NCBI GenBank assembly: GCA_020637055.1
Contig: JACJWR010000002.1
Location: forward strand, 124,001-188,000
From: Actinomycetota bacterium
GTDB taxonomy: Bacteria > Actinomycetota > Actinomycetes > S36-B12 > UBA10799
Length of the DNA stretch: 64,000 nucleotides
Reading direction: 5' to 3'
Shown here: piece after piece, positions 32,846 through 41,246 of the stretch
Position numbering within the stretch: position 1 is the first letter of the stretch
Layout: each line of letters begins with the position of its first letter
The notes under the pieces: generated by a model
What the model was told of the DNA's origin: nothing
Databases searched by the model: none
The model's input: the letters and a program-made list of their open reading frames with translations, nothing else
Translations under genes and position numbers: made by a program

Positions 32846-33994
32846 GTGGCGTCTCCGCAGAACTATCTCGCCGTGATCAAGGTCGTCGGTATTGGCGGCG
32901 GTGGCGTCAATGCGGTCAACCGCATGATCGAGTCGGGACTCAAGGGTGTCGAGTTCATCGCGATCAACACCGATGCCCAAGCGCTCCTCATGAGCGACGC
33001 CGACGTCAAACTCGACATCGGACGGGAACTCACCCGCGGTCTGGGTGCCGGCGCGGACCCGGAGATCGGCAAGAAGGCGGCAGAGGACCACCAACAGGAG
33101 ATCGAAGAGGTGCTCAAGGGCGCCGACATGGTCTTCGTGACCGCCGGCGAGGGGGGCGGCACTGGTACCGGTGGCGCCCCGGTGGTGGCGAAGATCGCCA
33201 AGGGAATGGGTGCTCTGACCATCGGCGTGGTCACCCGACCCTTCATGTTCGAGGGGCGCCGGCGTGCCACCCAGGCCGAGAGTGGCATCGACGGCCTGCG
33301 CAGTGAGGTCGACACCCTCATCGTGATCCCGAACGACCGTCTGCTTATGCTCTCGGATCGCAAGATCAGCGTCATCGACGCGTTCAAGCAGGCCGACCAG
33401 GTGCTGTACCAGGGCGTGTCTGGAATCACCGACCTCATCACCACTCCTGGTCTGATCAACCTCGACTTCGCCGACGTGAAGTCGGTCATGCACAGCGCCG
33501 GATCCGCACTGATGGGTATCGGGTCGGCCCGCGGCGAGAACCGCGCCATCGCGGCTGCTGAGGAGGCCATCTCGTCGCCGCTGCTGGAGGCCAGCATCGA
33601 AGGCGCCCACGGCGTACTGCTGAGCATCTCCGGAGGAAGCGACCTCGGTCTGTTCGAGATCAACGAGGCGGCCAAGCTGGTGGCCGACTCGGCCCACCCG
33701 GAGGCCAACATCATCTTCGGTGCGGTCATCGATGACACCCTCGGCGACGAGGTCCGGATCACCGTGATCGCCGCCGGTTTCGACGGGGGCCAGCCGCAGC
33801 CGCTGAAGCCGAAGTCTGCCCAGCAGGGTCAGGGGCGCGCGGCCGGGAGCGGGGGACAGTCGGCCGCGGCCGCTGCTGCTGCCGCCCGTTCGGCAGCTGG
33901 ACGGCCGTCCGGCGACACTCCGGTGAAGGATGTGCACTTCGACTCCGAGGCGAACAGTCAGGACGACCTCGACGTGCCGGACTTCCTCAAGTAG
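32846..33994 (+). CDS. ftsZ: Cell division GTPase FtsZ
   Basis: 382-residue tubulin homologue that forms the Z-ring. VVGIGGGGVNAVNRMI and the tubulin signature GEGGGTGTGGAPVVA (about residues 101-115) bind GTP. The T7-loop synergy region GLINLDFADVK supplies the catalytic Asp. A flexible Ala/Gly/Gln-rich linker (about 312-360) leads to the C-terminal peptide DDLDVPDFLK, which binds SepF. The GTG start follows GGAAGG. It has its own long upstream region and is followed within 7 nt by pgeF. Confidence 0.97.
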   Translation: MASPQNYLAVIKVVGIGGGGVNAVNRMIESGLKGVEFIAINTDAQALLMSDADVKLDIGRELTRGLGAGADPEIGKKAAEDHQQEIEEVLKGADMVFVTAGEGGGTGTGGAPVVAKIAKGMGALTIGVVTRPFMFEGRRRATQAESGIDGLRSEVDTLIVIPNDRLLMLSDRKISVIDAFKQADQVLYQGVSGITDLITTPGLINLDFADVKSVMHSAGSALMGIGSARGENRAIAAAEEAISSPLLEASIEGAHGVLLSISGGSDLGLFEINEAAKLVADSAHPEANIIFGAVIDDTLGDEVRITVIAAGFDGGQPQPLKPKSAQQGQGRAAGSGGQSAAAAAAAARSAAGRPSGDTPVKDVHFDSEANSQDDLDVPDFLK

Positions 33995-34001
33995 GACCCG
34001 C

Positions 34002-34754
34002 ATGAGCGCGGCCTACTGGCGCGGCAGCATCGCCCTCGCGGAGGCCACTTCCTCCCATCAGGGGCACTGGCTGTTCACGTCACGATTCGGCGGCGTCTCC
34101 GACGCGCCCTTCGACGACTGGAATCTGGCGGCGCACGTCGGCGACGACGGGGCAGCGGTGCTGACGAATCGGCGACGGGTGGCTGAACTCGCCGGCGTGA
34201 ACGTCGAGGATGTTGTGTTCATGCGCCAGTGCCACAGTGCGGACGTTGAAGTCGTCGAATCCGGCGTCGGTGAGGTGCAGTCGGTGGACGGGTTGGTCAC
34301 AGCCACCCCCGATCTGGTCGTGGTGGCCCTGTCCGCTGACTGCGTGCCGGTATCGATGGTGGATGTGCAGGCCGGTGTGGTGGCTGCGGTCCACTCCGGT
34401 TGGCAGGGCATGGTCGCTGGCGTCGTGGATACCGCTCTGGTGGCGATGCAGGACCTCGGTGCGGCAAGGGAGCGGATTCGGGTGTCGCTGGGTCCGGCGA
34501 TCTGCGGACCCTGCTACCCGGTGCCCCCCGAACGTGCCCGGATCGCCGCGCAAGCGGCGCCGGCGAGCGCGGCGACCTCACCGGACGGGCAACCGGCGAT
34601 CGACGTTCGCGCCGGCCTGGCAGCGCAACTGCGTGCAGCGGGCATCGTCGTCGAATACGTCGGCGGATGCACGGCCGAAGACCCGCAGTTGTTCTCCTAC
34701 CGGCGCGACGGCGAGACCGGACGGCAGGGTGTTGCGGTCTGGTGGAATCGATGA
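34002..34754 (+). CDS. pgeF: Peptidoglycan editing factor / purine nucleoside enzyme (YfiH/PgeF, multicopper-oxidase-like fold)
   Basis: 250-residue YfiH-family protein. LFTSRFGGVSDAPFDDWNL is the family start block. MRQCHSADV, LSADCVPVS and AVHSGWQGMV carry the His, Cys and His zinc ligands. Members act on purine nucleosides (phosphorylase and deaminase activity) and, in E. coli, remove wrongly incorporated amino acids from peptidoglycan precursors. The gene commonly follows ftsZ. The ATG at 34002 is 7 nt after the ftsZ stop. Its stop overlaps yggS by 4 nt. Confidence 0.9.
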   Translation: MSAAYWRGSIALAEATSSHQGHWLFTSRFGGVSDAPFDDWNLAAHVGDDGAAVLTNRRRVAELAGVNVEDVVFMRQCHSADVEVVESGVGEVQSVDGLVTATPDLVVVALSADCVPVSMVDVQAGVVAAVHSGWQGMVAGVVDTALVAMQDLGAARERIRVSLGPAICGPCYPVPPERARIAAQAAPASAATSPDGQPAIDVRAGLAAQLRAAGIVVEYVGGCTAEDPQLFSYRRDGETGRQGVAVWWNR

Positions 34755-35482
34755 CCTCCGACGACGTGACCTCCGACGCCCAACGTCTCGAGGCGCTGGC
34801 CGCGTCGGTGGCCGCGGCGCGGGCCGAGGTGGAGGCGGCGGAGCGTGCCGCCGGCCGATCGCCGGGCGCCGTGGATATCGTCGCCGTGACCAAGAAGTTC
34901 CCCGCGTCGGATGTGATTGCACTGGCCTCGTTGGGCATACGACACGTCGGCGAGAATCGCCACCAGGAGGCCGTCGCGAAGCATTCGGCAGCTGCGGCCG
35001 CCCCGGTGACCTGGCATTTCATCGGTCAACTCCAGACCAACAAGGCGCGCGCCGTCGCCGCCTATGCCGACCAGATCGACACCGTCGACCGGCTCGGTCT
35101 GGTGGCTGCGCTGGAACGCGGCGCCGCAGCGCATGGGCGCAACCTGGGTTGCCTGGTGCAAGTCAACTTGGACCCCTCGCCGGCGGCGCACGCGGGACGA
35201 GGAGGCGCCGATCCGGCAGACGTCCTCGATATCGCCGACGCTGTGGCCGCGGCCGAGCACCTGGAACTGCGTGGCGTCATGGGTATGGCTCCGGCCGACG
35301 GCGATGCCGAGGCCGCGTTCGATCGGCTGGCTGCCATCGCCGAGTCGATCCGTTCCCGGTACCCGCAGGCGGATCAGATCTCCGCAGGCATGAGCGGGGA
35401 CTTCGAGGCCGCGATCGCAGCCGGCGCGACACACGTGAGACTGGGCACGGCGATCCTCGGACCGAGGCCTGCCGTCGGGTAA
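34751..35482 (+). CDS. Pyridoxal-phosphate homeostasis protein (YggS/PLPBP)
   Basis: 243-residue PLP-binding TIM barrel. DIVAVTKKFPASDVI (about residues 40-54) contains the PLP lysine. HVGENRHQEAV, WHFIGQLQTNKAR, ISAGMSGDFEAAI and THVRLGTAILGPR follow in family order. The family buffers PLP and influences amino-acid metabolism. The ATG overlaps the pgeF stop; the longer reading frame starting at 34400 is an artefact. It sits between pgeF and sepF, as in most actinobacteria. Confidence 0.92.
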   Translation: MTSDDVTSDAQRLEALAASVAAARAEVEAAERAAGRSPGAVDIVAVTKKFPASDVIALASLGIRHVGENRHQEAVAKHSAAAAAPVTWHFIGQLQTNKARAVAAYADQIDTVDRLGLVAALERGAAAHGRNLGCLVQVNLDPSPAAHAGRGGADPADVLDIADAVAAAEHLELRGVMGMAPADGDAEAAFDRLAAIAESIRSRYPQADQISAGMSGDFEAAIAAGATHVRLGTAILGPRPAVG

Positions 35483-35552
35483 CGTGCTGATAGCGCACAG
35501 CCTGGCAGCGGGCGCACACCAACTACCCGAATCGGTGCAGAAGGAGATCTAC

Positions 35553-36017
35553 ATGGCCGGTGCGATCCGACGGATGGCCACCTACCTCGGTCTTGTCGAG
35601 GACGACCAGTACTACACCGATCACGACGGCCGTCATCCGGTAGACCGCGTTGCGGTGAGCCAGAGTGCCGGCGATGCCGACCGCCACGACCACGCAGACC
35701 GGGGAACAGTTCACCAACTGGCCCGTCCGTGGGAACGGCCGGGCTATCGGATCACCTCGGTGCTGCCCACCACCTACAACGACGCCCGCCGCATCGGTGA
35801 GGAGTTCCGGAATGACGATCCGGTACTCATGGATCTCACCTCCATGTCCGACGCCGATGCCAAGCGGATCGTGGACTTTGCGGCCGGGCTAGTATTTGGC
35901 CTGCACGGCAGCATCGAGCGCATCACCCCCAAGGTGTTCCTCCTTTCTCCCGACGGGGTGGATGTCTCGGCCATTGCGCGCGAGCAGGTGGGCGGCAGTT
36001 CTCACTACGCCCGCTGA
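35553..36017 (+). CDS. sepF: Cell division protein SepF
   Basis: 154-residue FtsZ membrane anchor. The N-terminal amphipathic helix MAGAIRRMATYLGL binds the membrane and is followed by an acidic linker. The C-terminal SepF core (about residues 68-147) has ARRIGEEFRNDDPVLMDL and AKRIVDFAAGLVFGLHGSI, then KVFLLSP. The ATG at 35553 is chosen because AAGGAG lies 6 nt upstream and the amphipathic helix begins there. An in-frame start at 35484 would add unrelated residues. Confidence 0.95.
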   Translation: MAGAIRRMATYLGLVEDDQYYTDHDGRHPVDRVAVSQSAGDADRHDHADRGTVHQLARPWERPGYRITSVLPTTYNDARRIGEEFRNDDPVLMDLTSMSDADAKRIVDFAAGLVFGLHGSIERITPKVFLLSPDGVDVSAIAREQVGGSSHYAR

Positions 36018-36044
36018 TTCGCCCCACCAGTTCAGGAGAACTCA

Positions 36045-36329
36045 ATGAGCAGCATCGGGCAGATCGTTGCGACGGTGCTATGGCTGTACATCCTGGTGCT
36101 GTTTGCCCGCTTCGCGTTCGATCTGATCCAGATGTTCTCCCGCGACTGGACGCCTAAGGGGATCATCTTGGTACTGGCCGAGGCCGTCTACACGGTGACC
36201 GACCCGCCGCTGAAGTTCCTCCGGCGTTTCATCCCGCCCCTACGCCTTGGCGGGGTGGCGCTCGATCTCTCCTTCCTCGTACTGCTCATACTGTTGCAGG
36301 TGGGCATCGCGGTGGCGTCCGCCCTGTGA
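36045..36329 (+). CDS. YggT family membrane protein
   Basis: 94-residue protein with two hydrophobic regions (about residues 7-28 and 70-92). Between them is the family segment VYTVTDPPLKFLRRFIPPLR. YggT proteins lie between sepF and divIVA across Gram-positive bacteria and have been linked to division and osmotic tolerance, but a precise role is not known. CAGGAG lies 8 nt before the ATG. Confidence 0.92.
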   Translation: MSSIGQIVATVLWLYILVLFARFAFDLIQMFSRDWTPKGIILVLAEAVYTVTDPPLKFLRRFIPPLRLGGVALDLSFLVLLILLQVGIAVASAL

Positions 36330-36397
36330 GGCGGGGCGAGGCGCCTTCGACCCGATCTTCGAACCCCATCGGTTGATCCCAGCATCCATCGGCAGGA

Positions 36398-36955
36398 GTG
36401 GTGCAGTTGTCCTATTCAGCACGTGGGGCGTCGCCAGGGCCACACCGACGACCCATCAGCGCCAGCGAAGTCCGATCCGTCGTCTTCACCACCACCCGGA
36501 TGCGATTGGGCTACGACGTCGAGGAGGTTGACGCCTTCCTCGATCACGTCGAATGGAGTATGGAGCAGATGGTGGCCGAAATCGGCCGACTCCAGCGTCA
36601 ACTCGGCGACATCGACCGGGCCAACGCCGCGCGGCTGGAACAGGCACGCCTCACCGCCCAGCAACTGGTTGCGCTGCTCGGCGGGACTCCGGGGAACGTC
36701 CGGCCACCGAGCTGGGGTCAGCCGGCCATCACGCCTTCCGGACCGCAGTTCCAGCCGCGTCGGGCTGCCCCGGCCACACCCCCGGGCTGGAATCCGGCGG
36801 CGCCGCCGCCCCCGCCACCAGGCGCCGGATCGGTGGTCAACAGCCCCAATCCGGTGGCACCGGGAACCCCCCCGCCACCGACCGGGAGGCCGGCGGCGAA
36901 TCTGCCTCCACCCTCGGCAGCCCAGGCCTGGGGGTTCCCGCCGCCCCGCGGCTGA
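36398..36955 (+). CDS. DivIVA domain protein (short, proline-rich Wag31-like)
   Basis: 185-residue protein. The DivIVA N-domain is at about residues 19-60: PISASEVRSVVFTTTRMRLG then EVDAFLDHVE. A short coiled coil follows (about 50-95, MEQMVAEIGRLQRQLGDID), then an 80-residue Pro/Ala-rich tail with runs of prolines. Typical Wag31 is about 260 residues with long coiled coils, so this may be a reduced form or a second DivIVA-like protein. The start is uncertain: GTG at 36398 or 36401, or TTG at 36407, which is best spaced from GGAG at 36395-36398. It converges on ileS across 25 bp. Confidence 0.82.
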   Translation: MVQLSYSARGASPGPHRRPISASEVRSVVFTTTRMRLGYDVEEVDAFLDHVEWSMEQMVAEIGRLQRQLGDIDRANAARLEQARLTAQQLVALLGGTPGNVRPPSWGQPAITPSGPQFQPRRAAPATPPGWNPAAPPPPPPGAGSVVNSPNPVAPGTPPPPTGRPAANLPPPSAAQAWGFPPPRG

Positions 36956-36980
36956 CGACCCGCGCGGCCGGCGAGGGATC

Positions 36981-39900
36981 TCAGCGCGACGCCGGCTGCA
37001 GGCTGAACCGCATACCGAGTTCGGTCAGCTCCACTGCATCCTCGGGGGTCACCGTGCCCGGCTCGAATCGCACCGCCAGGATCTCGTCGGCGATCGACTC
37101 CCCGTGTGCGGAGAGAACCGTCGCCGCCTCCGAGTTGGCCGCGGCATAGGTCACCGCGATCCGGTCGGTCACTTCCAGGCCGGCGTTCTTCCGAGCCTCC
37201 TGCAAGGCGCGCACGACCTCGCGGGCATGCCCCAATCCGAGTAGATCGTCGGTCAACTCCAGATCCAACGCCACCGTGGCGCCGTCGGTGCTCGCCACGC
37301 TCCACCCGGCCACCGGCCGTTCGGTGACGATCACCTCATCGGCCGACAGCAGTTCTGCCCCGTCATCGGTCTCGACTGAGACTTCACCGGCCGCCTTGAG
37401 CGCGGCTGCGATATCGGCGGCCGGCTGCTGTTGGAGGGCCGCGGCCAGCTCCGGGGTGCGCTTGCCGAAACGTTTCCCCAGCGCGCGGAAGTTCGGCTTC
37501 ACCGTGACCTCGACCAGGTCGCCGGCCTCGTCGGCCAGTGGTACCGCCGTCAGCACGTTGACCTCCTCGGTGAACTGCGCACGCAGGTCGTCCGGCATCG
37601 AGTCCCAACGGCTGGCGGCTACCAGTGCCCGGCCCAGGGGTTGGCGCGTGCGCACGCCGGATTCGGCCCGTGCCGACCGACCGAGATCCACCAGCGTGCG
37701 AATCGTGGCGACATCGGCGGCCAAGGAGTCATCTATCGCCGCCGGGTCCACCGTCGGCCACGCCGCCAGGTGCACCGAGTCGATGCCCGTCTCTTCCGCG
37801 AAGAGATCGGTCCAGACCCGATCGGTGATGAACGGCGTGAACGGCGCCATCAGTAGCGTGACCACGCGCAGTGCCTCGTGCAGGGTCGCCAGGGCGGCTG
37901 GATCTCCCTGCCAGAACCGACGGCGGCTCCGGCGCACGTACCAGTTCGAGAGGTCATCGACGAATCCGGTCAACACACGTCCTGCGACCTGGGTGTCGAA
38001 CGTTTCCAACGCGTCGGTCACTTGCCGAATCGCGCGCTGGCCCTCGGAATGCACCCACCGGTCAAGCGAGGTGAACTCCAGTTGACTGCGGTCGGCGGTC
38101 GGGTCCCATTCGGCGATCCGGCCATAGAGCGACTGGAAACTCACCGTGTTCCAGTACGTCAGGAGGACTCGGCGGATGACGTCGTCGATCGCTTCATGGC
38201 TCACCCGGCGGGCCTGCCACGGCGATCCGGACGCGAGCATGAACCAGCGGACGGCGTCCGCGCCATGGGCGTCCATCAGCGGGATGGGTTCGAGCACGTT
38301 GCCGAGGTGCTTGCTCATCTTCCGGCCCTGGGCGTCCAGGATGTGCCCGAGGCACAGCACGTTGCGGTACGAGGACTGGTCGAACACCAAGGTGCCCACC
38401 GCCATCAGCGTGTAGAACCACCCGCGGGTCTGGTCGATCGCCTCGCAGACGAAATCGGCCGGGTAGCGCGATTTGAACAGTTCCACGTTGCGGTGCGGGT
38501 AGCCGAACTGGGCGAACGGCATGGCCCCGGAGTCGTACCAGCAGTCGATCACCTCCGGGACCCGGTTAGCGGTCTCGCCGCAGTCGGCACAGCGGATGGT
38601 GACGTCGTCGACGAAAGGTCGGTGCGGATCGAGGCCCTCGACGTTGTGGCCGGCCTTGTCCGAGAGGTCAGCCAACGATTCGACGGCCGTGATGTGTCCG
38701 GCCGGGCATCGCCAAAGCGGCAGCGGGGTGCCCCAGTAGCGGTTGCGGGAGAGCGCCCAATCGATGTTGTTGGCCAACCAGTCGCCGTAGCGGCCGTCCC
38801 GGATGGTTTCCGGGATCCAGTTGGTGGCCGCGTTCTGTTCGATCAGCTGGTCCTTGATGGCAGTGGTCTTGATGTACCACGACGGCTGCGCGTAGTACAG
38901 CAGCGGCGTGTGGCACCGCCAGCAGTGTGGATAGTTGTGTTCGTAGTCGAGCAGCAGGAAGAGCAGGCCCCGGGCCTGCAGATCGGTCACCAGCACGTTG
39001 TCGGCGTTCTTGAAGAACATCCCGCCCACCAGCGGCACCGAATCGTCGAACGTGCCATCGGCGTGCACCGGATTCACCACCGGCAAGTCGTAGCCGCGCG
39101 CCACGGTGAGGTCGTCGGCGCCGAAGGCTGGAGCGATGTGCACCAGACCGGAGCCGTCGTCGGTGGTCACATAGTCGCCGAGGATCACATAGTGGGCCTC
39201 CGGCACCTCGACCAAGTCGAACGGCGGACGGTAGCGCAGATGCTCCAGGTCCTCCCCCGAGACCGTCGCCAGCACCTCGGCGTTGGGTGAGATCCGCTCG
39301 TGCAGGGCGGCCGCCACCACCAGCGTCTCCCGTTCGGGGGTGCGGATCACCACATACTCGGCGGTCGGCGACACCGCGACCGCCGTGTTGGACACCAGCG
39401 TCCAGGGTGTCGTGGTCCAGACGAGCAACGTGAGGTCATCGAATCGGTCCTTCAATTCACCCGACACCACCGGCATGCGCACGAAGACCGAAGGATCGTG
39501 CACGGTTTCGTAGCCCTGGGCCAATTCGTGGTCGCTGAGCGTGGTGCCGCAGCGCGGACAGTACGGCGACACCCGGTGGTCCTCGACCAGCAGTCCGGAC
39601 TTGTGGATCTGCGCCAAGGACCACCAGACGCTCTCGATGTAGTCGCTGGACATGGTCCAGTAGGCGTCGTCCATGTCCACCCAGTAGCCCATGCGTTCGG
39701 TCATGACCCCGAACTCGGCCACATGCCGCAGCACCGACTCGCGGCATTTGGCGTTGAACTCCTCGATGCCGTAGGCCTCGATGTCCGGCTTGCCGGAGAA
39801 GCCCAATTCTTTCTCCACCGCCAGTTCCACCGGAAGCCCGTGGCAGTCCCAGCCGGCTTTGCGGGGCACATAGTGGCCCTGCATGGTCTTGAACCGCGGA

Positions 39901-40103
39901 AACACGTCCTTGAACACCCGCGCCTCGATGTGGTGGGTACCGGGCGTGCCGTTCGCGGTGGGCGGCCCCTCGTTGAACACCCACGGCGTACCGTCCCGGG
40001 TGGCCGCCAACGAGCGGTGGAAGACGTTGTTCTCCTGCCACTGCCGGAGGATCTGCGCATCCATCGCCGGAAGGTCGATTCGAGCGGGGACAGGCCGGTA
40101 CAT
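36981..40103 (-). CDS. ileS: Isoleucyl-tRNA synthetase, class 2 (eukaryote-like)
   Basis: 1040-residue class Ia synthetase. The HIGH-equivalent reads PPTANGTPGTHH (about residues 47-58), and the KMSKS loop reads RKMSKHLGN. PPTANG and GTHH instead of PPYANG and HIGH, plus KMSKH, identify the eukaryote-like second IleRS type common in actinobacteria and usually insensitive to mupirocin. The editing domain includes VWTTTPWTLVSNTAVAV. Two Cys pairs (CPRCG and CADCG) suggest bound zinc. The ATG at 40103 is preceded by GGAGG. A TATTCT box (minus strand, 40179-40174) lies 71 nt upstream. It is divergent from the DksA-like gene. Confidence 0.96.
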   Translation of the reverse strand: MYRPVPARIDLPAMDAQILRQWQENNVFHRSLAATRDGTPWVFNEGPPTANGTPGTHHIEARVFKDVFPRFKTMQGHYVPRKAGWDCHGLPVELAVEKELGFSGKPDIEAYGIEEFNAKCRESVLRHVAEFGVMTERMGYWVDMDDAYWTMSSDYIESVWWSLAQIHKSGLLVEDHRVSPYCPRCGTTLSDHELAQGYETVHDPSVFVRMPVVSGELKDRFDDLTLLVWTTTPWTLVSNTAVAVSPTAEYVVIRTPERETLVVAAALHERISPNAEVLATVSGEDLEHLRYRPPFDLVEVPEAHYVILGDYVTTDDGSGLVHIAPAFGADDLTVARGYDLPVVNPVHADGTFDDSVPLVGGMFFKNADNVLVTDLQARGLLFLLLDYEHNYPHCWRCHTPLLYYAQPSWYIKTTAIKDQLIEQNAATNWIPETIRDGRYGDWLANNIDWALSRNRYWGTPLPLWRCPAGHITAVESLADLSDKAGHNVEGLDPHRPFVDDVTIRCADCGETANRVPEVIDCWYDSGAMPFAQFGYPHRNVELFKSRYPADFVCEAIDQTRGWFYTLMAVGTLVFDQSSYRNVLCLGHILDAQGRKMSKHLGNVLEPIPLMDAHGADAVRWFMLASGSPWQARRVSHEAIDDVIRRVLLTYWNTVSFQSLYGRIAEWDPTADRSQLEFTSLDRWVHSEGQRAIRQVTDALETFDTQVAGRVLTGFVDDLSNWYVRRSRRRFWQGDPAALATLHEALRVVTLLMAPFTPFITDRVWTDLFAEETGIDSVHLAAWPTVDPAAIDDSLAADVATIRTLVDLGRSARAESGVRTRQPLGRALVAASRWDSMPDDLRAQFTEEVNVLTAVPLADEAGDLVEVTVKPNFRALGKRFGKRTPELAAALQQQPAADIAAALKAAGEVSVETDDGAELLSADEVIVTERPVAGWSVASTDGATVALDLELTDDLLGLGHAREVVRALQEARKNAGLEVTDRIAVTYAAANSEAATVLSAHGESIADEILAVRFEPGTVTPEDAVELTELGMRFSLQPASR

Positions 40104-40270
40104 CCCACCTCCAGGGGTTGGGTTCACAACGCGCGCGGGTGTGGGCGGCCTCGATGACACGCCCAAGGCCCAAAGAATACCGCTTGGGGTAATGCCGAAC
40201 TGGTTTGCCGCCGATGCACTCAGGTACCCTCGATGCTCAGTACGCGGTGATCAGTGAAGGGATGACGGTG

Positions 40271-40651
40271 ATGACGAGTCCTGCCGTGGAGTTGTTCGAT
40301 GACGCCGAGCTGGCTGCGTTGCGCGGTGAACTGGAATCGGAGGCGGCCGAGTTGCGCCGCGACATCTCCGACTCGGAGTCGGACATCGCCGGGTTGATCT
40401 CGGACTCCGGCGACGGTTCGGGCGACGACCTGGCCGACGTCGGATCGAAGACGTTCGAGCGCGAGCAGGACATGTTCCTGGTCGAGCAGGTGCGGGAGTC
40501 ACTTCGCCAGATCGAGCACGCGATCGGACGCATCGATGCCGGGACCTACGGTGTGTGCGAGGTCTGCGGCGAAGCCATCGGCCGATCCCGGCTCGAGGTC
40601 TATCCCAGAGCCACGATGTGCATGGGGTGCAAGATCGCTGAGGGCGGCTGA
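40271..40651 (+). CDS. DksA/TraR-type zinc finger protein
   Basis: 126-residue protein. A helical hairpin (about residues 5-90, acidic, with EREQDMFLVEQVRESLRQIEHAI) precedes the TraR zinc finger GVCEVCGEAIGRSRLEVYP and CMGCK (four cysteines, C-x2-C and C-x2-C). GTYGVCEVCG is typical of actinobacterial family members (RbpA-independent, DksA-like). GAAGGGA ends 8 nt before the ATG at 40271; an ATG at 40262 is also possible but too close to it. A TACCCT box lies at 40225-40230. It overlaps the upstream part of the lspA reading frame. Confidence 0.85.
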   Translation: MTSPAVELFDDAELAALRGELESEAAELRRDISDSESDIAGLISDSGDGSGDDLADVGSKTFEREQDMFLVEQVRESLRQIEHAIGRIDAGTYGVCEVCGEAIGRSRLEVYPRATMCMGCKIAEGG

Positions 40652-40727
40652 CATCGGGGACGGGGAGGCTCGGGCGGCTTCGCCCGCGCGTCCGGGCGAA
40701 GCGCCGGTCCGGCGCAAGACAACCTAC

Positions 40728-41246
40728 GTGGTGGTGATCGCCGCAGTCGTCGTGCTGCTGGTGGACCAGGTGACCAAGGTGTGGGCGGTGGCCCGCCTCG
40801 AAGGGGAGCCGCCGGTCGACGTCGTCGGCGGGGTGCTGCTGCTGACCTTCGTGCGCAACCCCGGTGCGGCGTTCTCGCTCGGGTCCGGGTCGACGATCTT
40901 CGTCAGCCTCATCGCACTGGTCATCGTGGCGGTGTTGATGTTTCGGGCGCGGAACTTGCGCTCGGTGTGGTGGGCAATCGCCATCGGCGGCATGATCGGT
41001 GGAGCGCTCGGAAATCTCACCGACCGGGTCTTCCGGGAACCCGGCGGGTTGAGCGGCCACGTCGTCGACTTCCTCGCCTTGCCGTTCTGGCCGGTGTTCA
41101 ACGTCGCGGACATGGCGGTCGTCGGCTCGGCGATCCTGATGATCGTCCTAGCGTTGCTGGGAGTCGACTTCGACGGCACCAGAGGTACGAAGTCGAACTC
41201 GACCGACGCACGGGACACCGACTCGGCCCAGGGCGCCTCGGCGTGA
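40728..41246 (+). CDS. lspA: Lipoprotein signal peptidase
   Basis: Integral membrane aspartyl peptidase that removes signal peptides from prolipoproteins. The two catalytic aspartates are in LGNLTDRVFR and FNVADMAVVG. LLVDQVTKVWAVARL and FVRNPGAAFSLGSG are also diagnostic. Four membrane helices are visible. The start is unclear: the open frame extends back to 40536 inside the preceding gene and encodes a plausible charged extension, EARAASPARPGEAPVRRK, but has no standard start codon there except the distant ATG. GTG at 40728 is the first usable start outside that gene and has no good ribosome site. The stop overlaps the rluD start by 4 nt. Confidence 0.88.
   Translation: MVVIAAVVVLLVDQVTKVWAVARLEGEPPVDVVGGVLLLTFVRNPGAAFSLGSGSTIFVSLIALVIVAVLMFRARNLRSVWWAIAIGGMIGGALGNLTDRVFREPGGLSGHVVDFLALPFWPVFNVADMAVVGSAILMIVLALLGVDFDGTRGTKSNSTDARDTDSAQGASA

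Noticed and set aside
40104..40261. T-box riboswitch before ileS
   Set aside because: Actinobacterial ileS genes often have one, but the leader after the TATTCT box is only about 65 nt and lacks the T-box core sequence.
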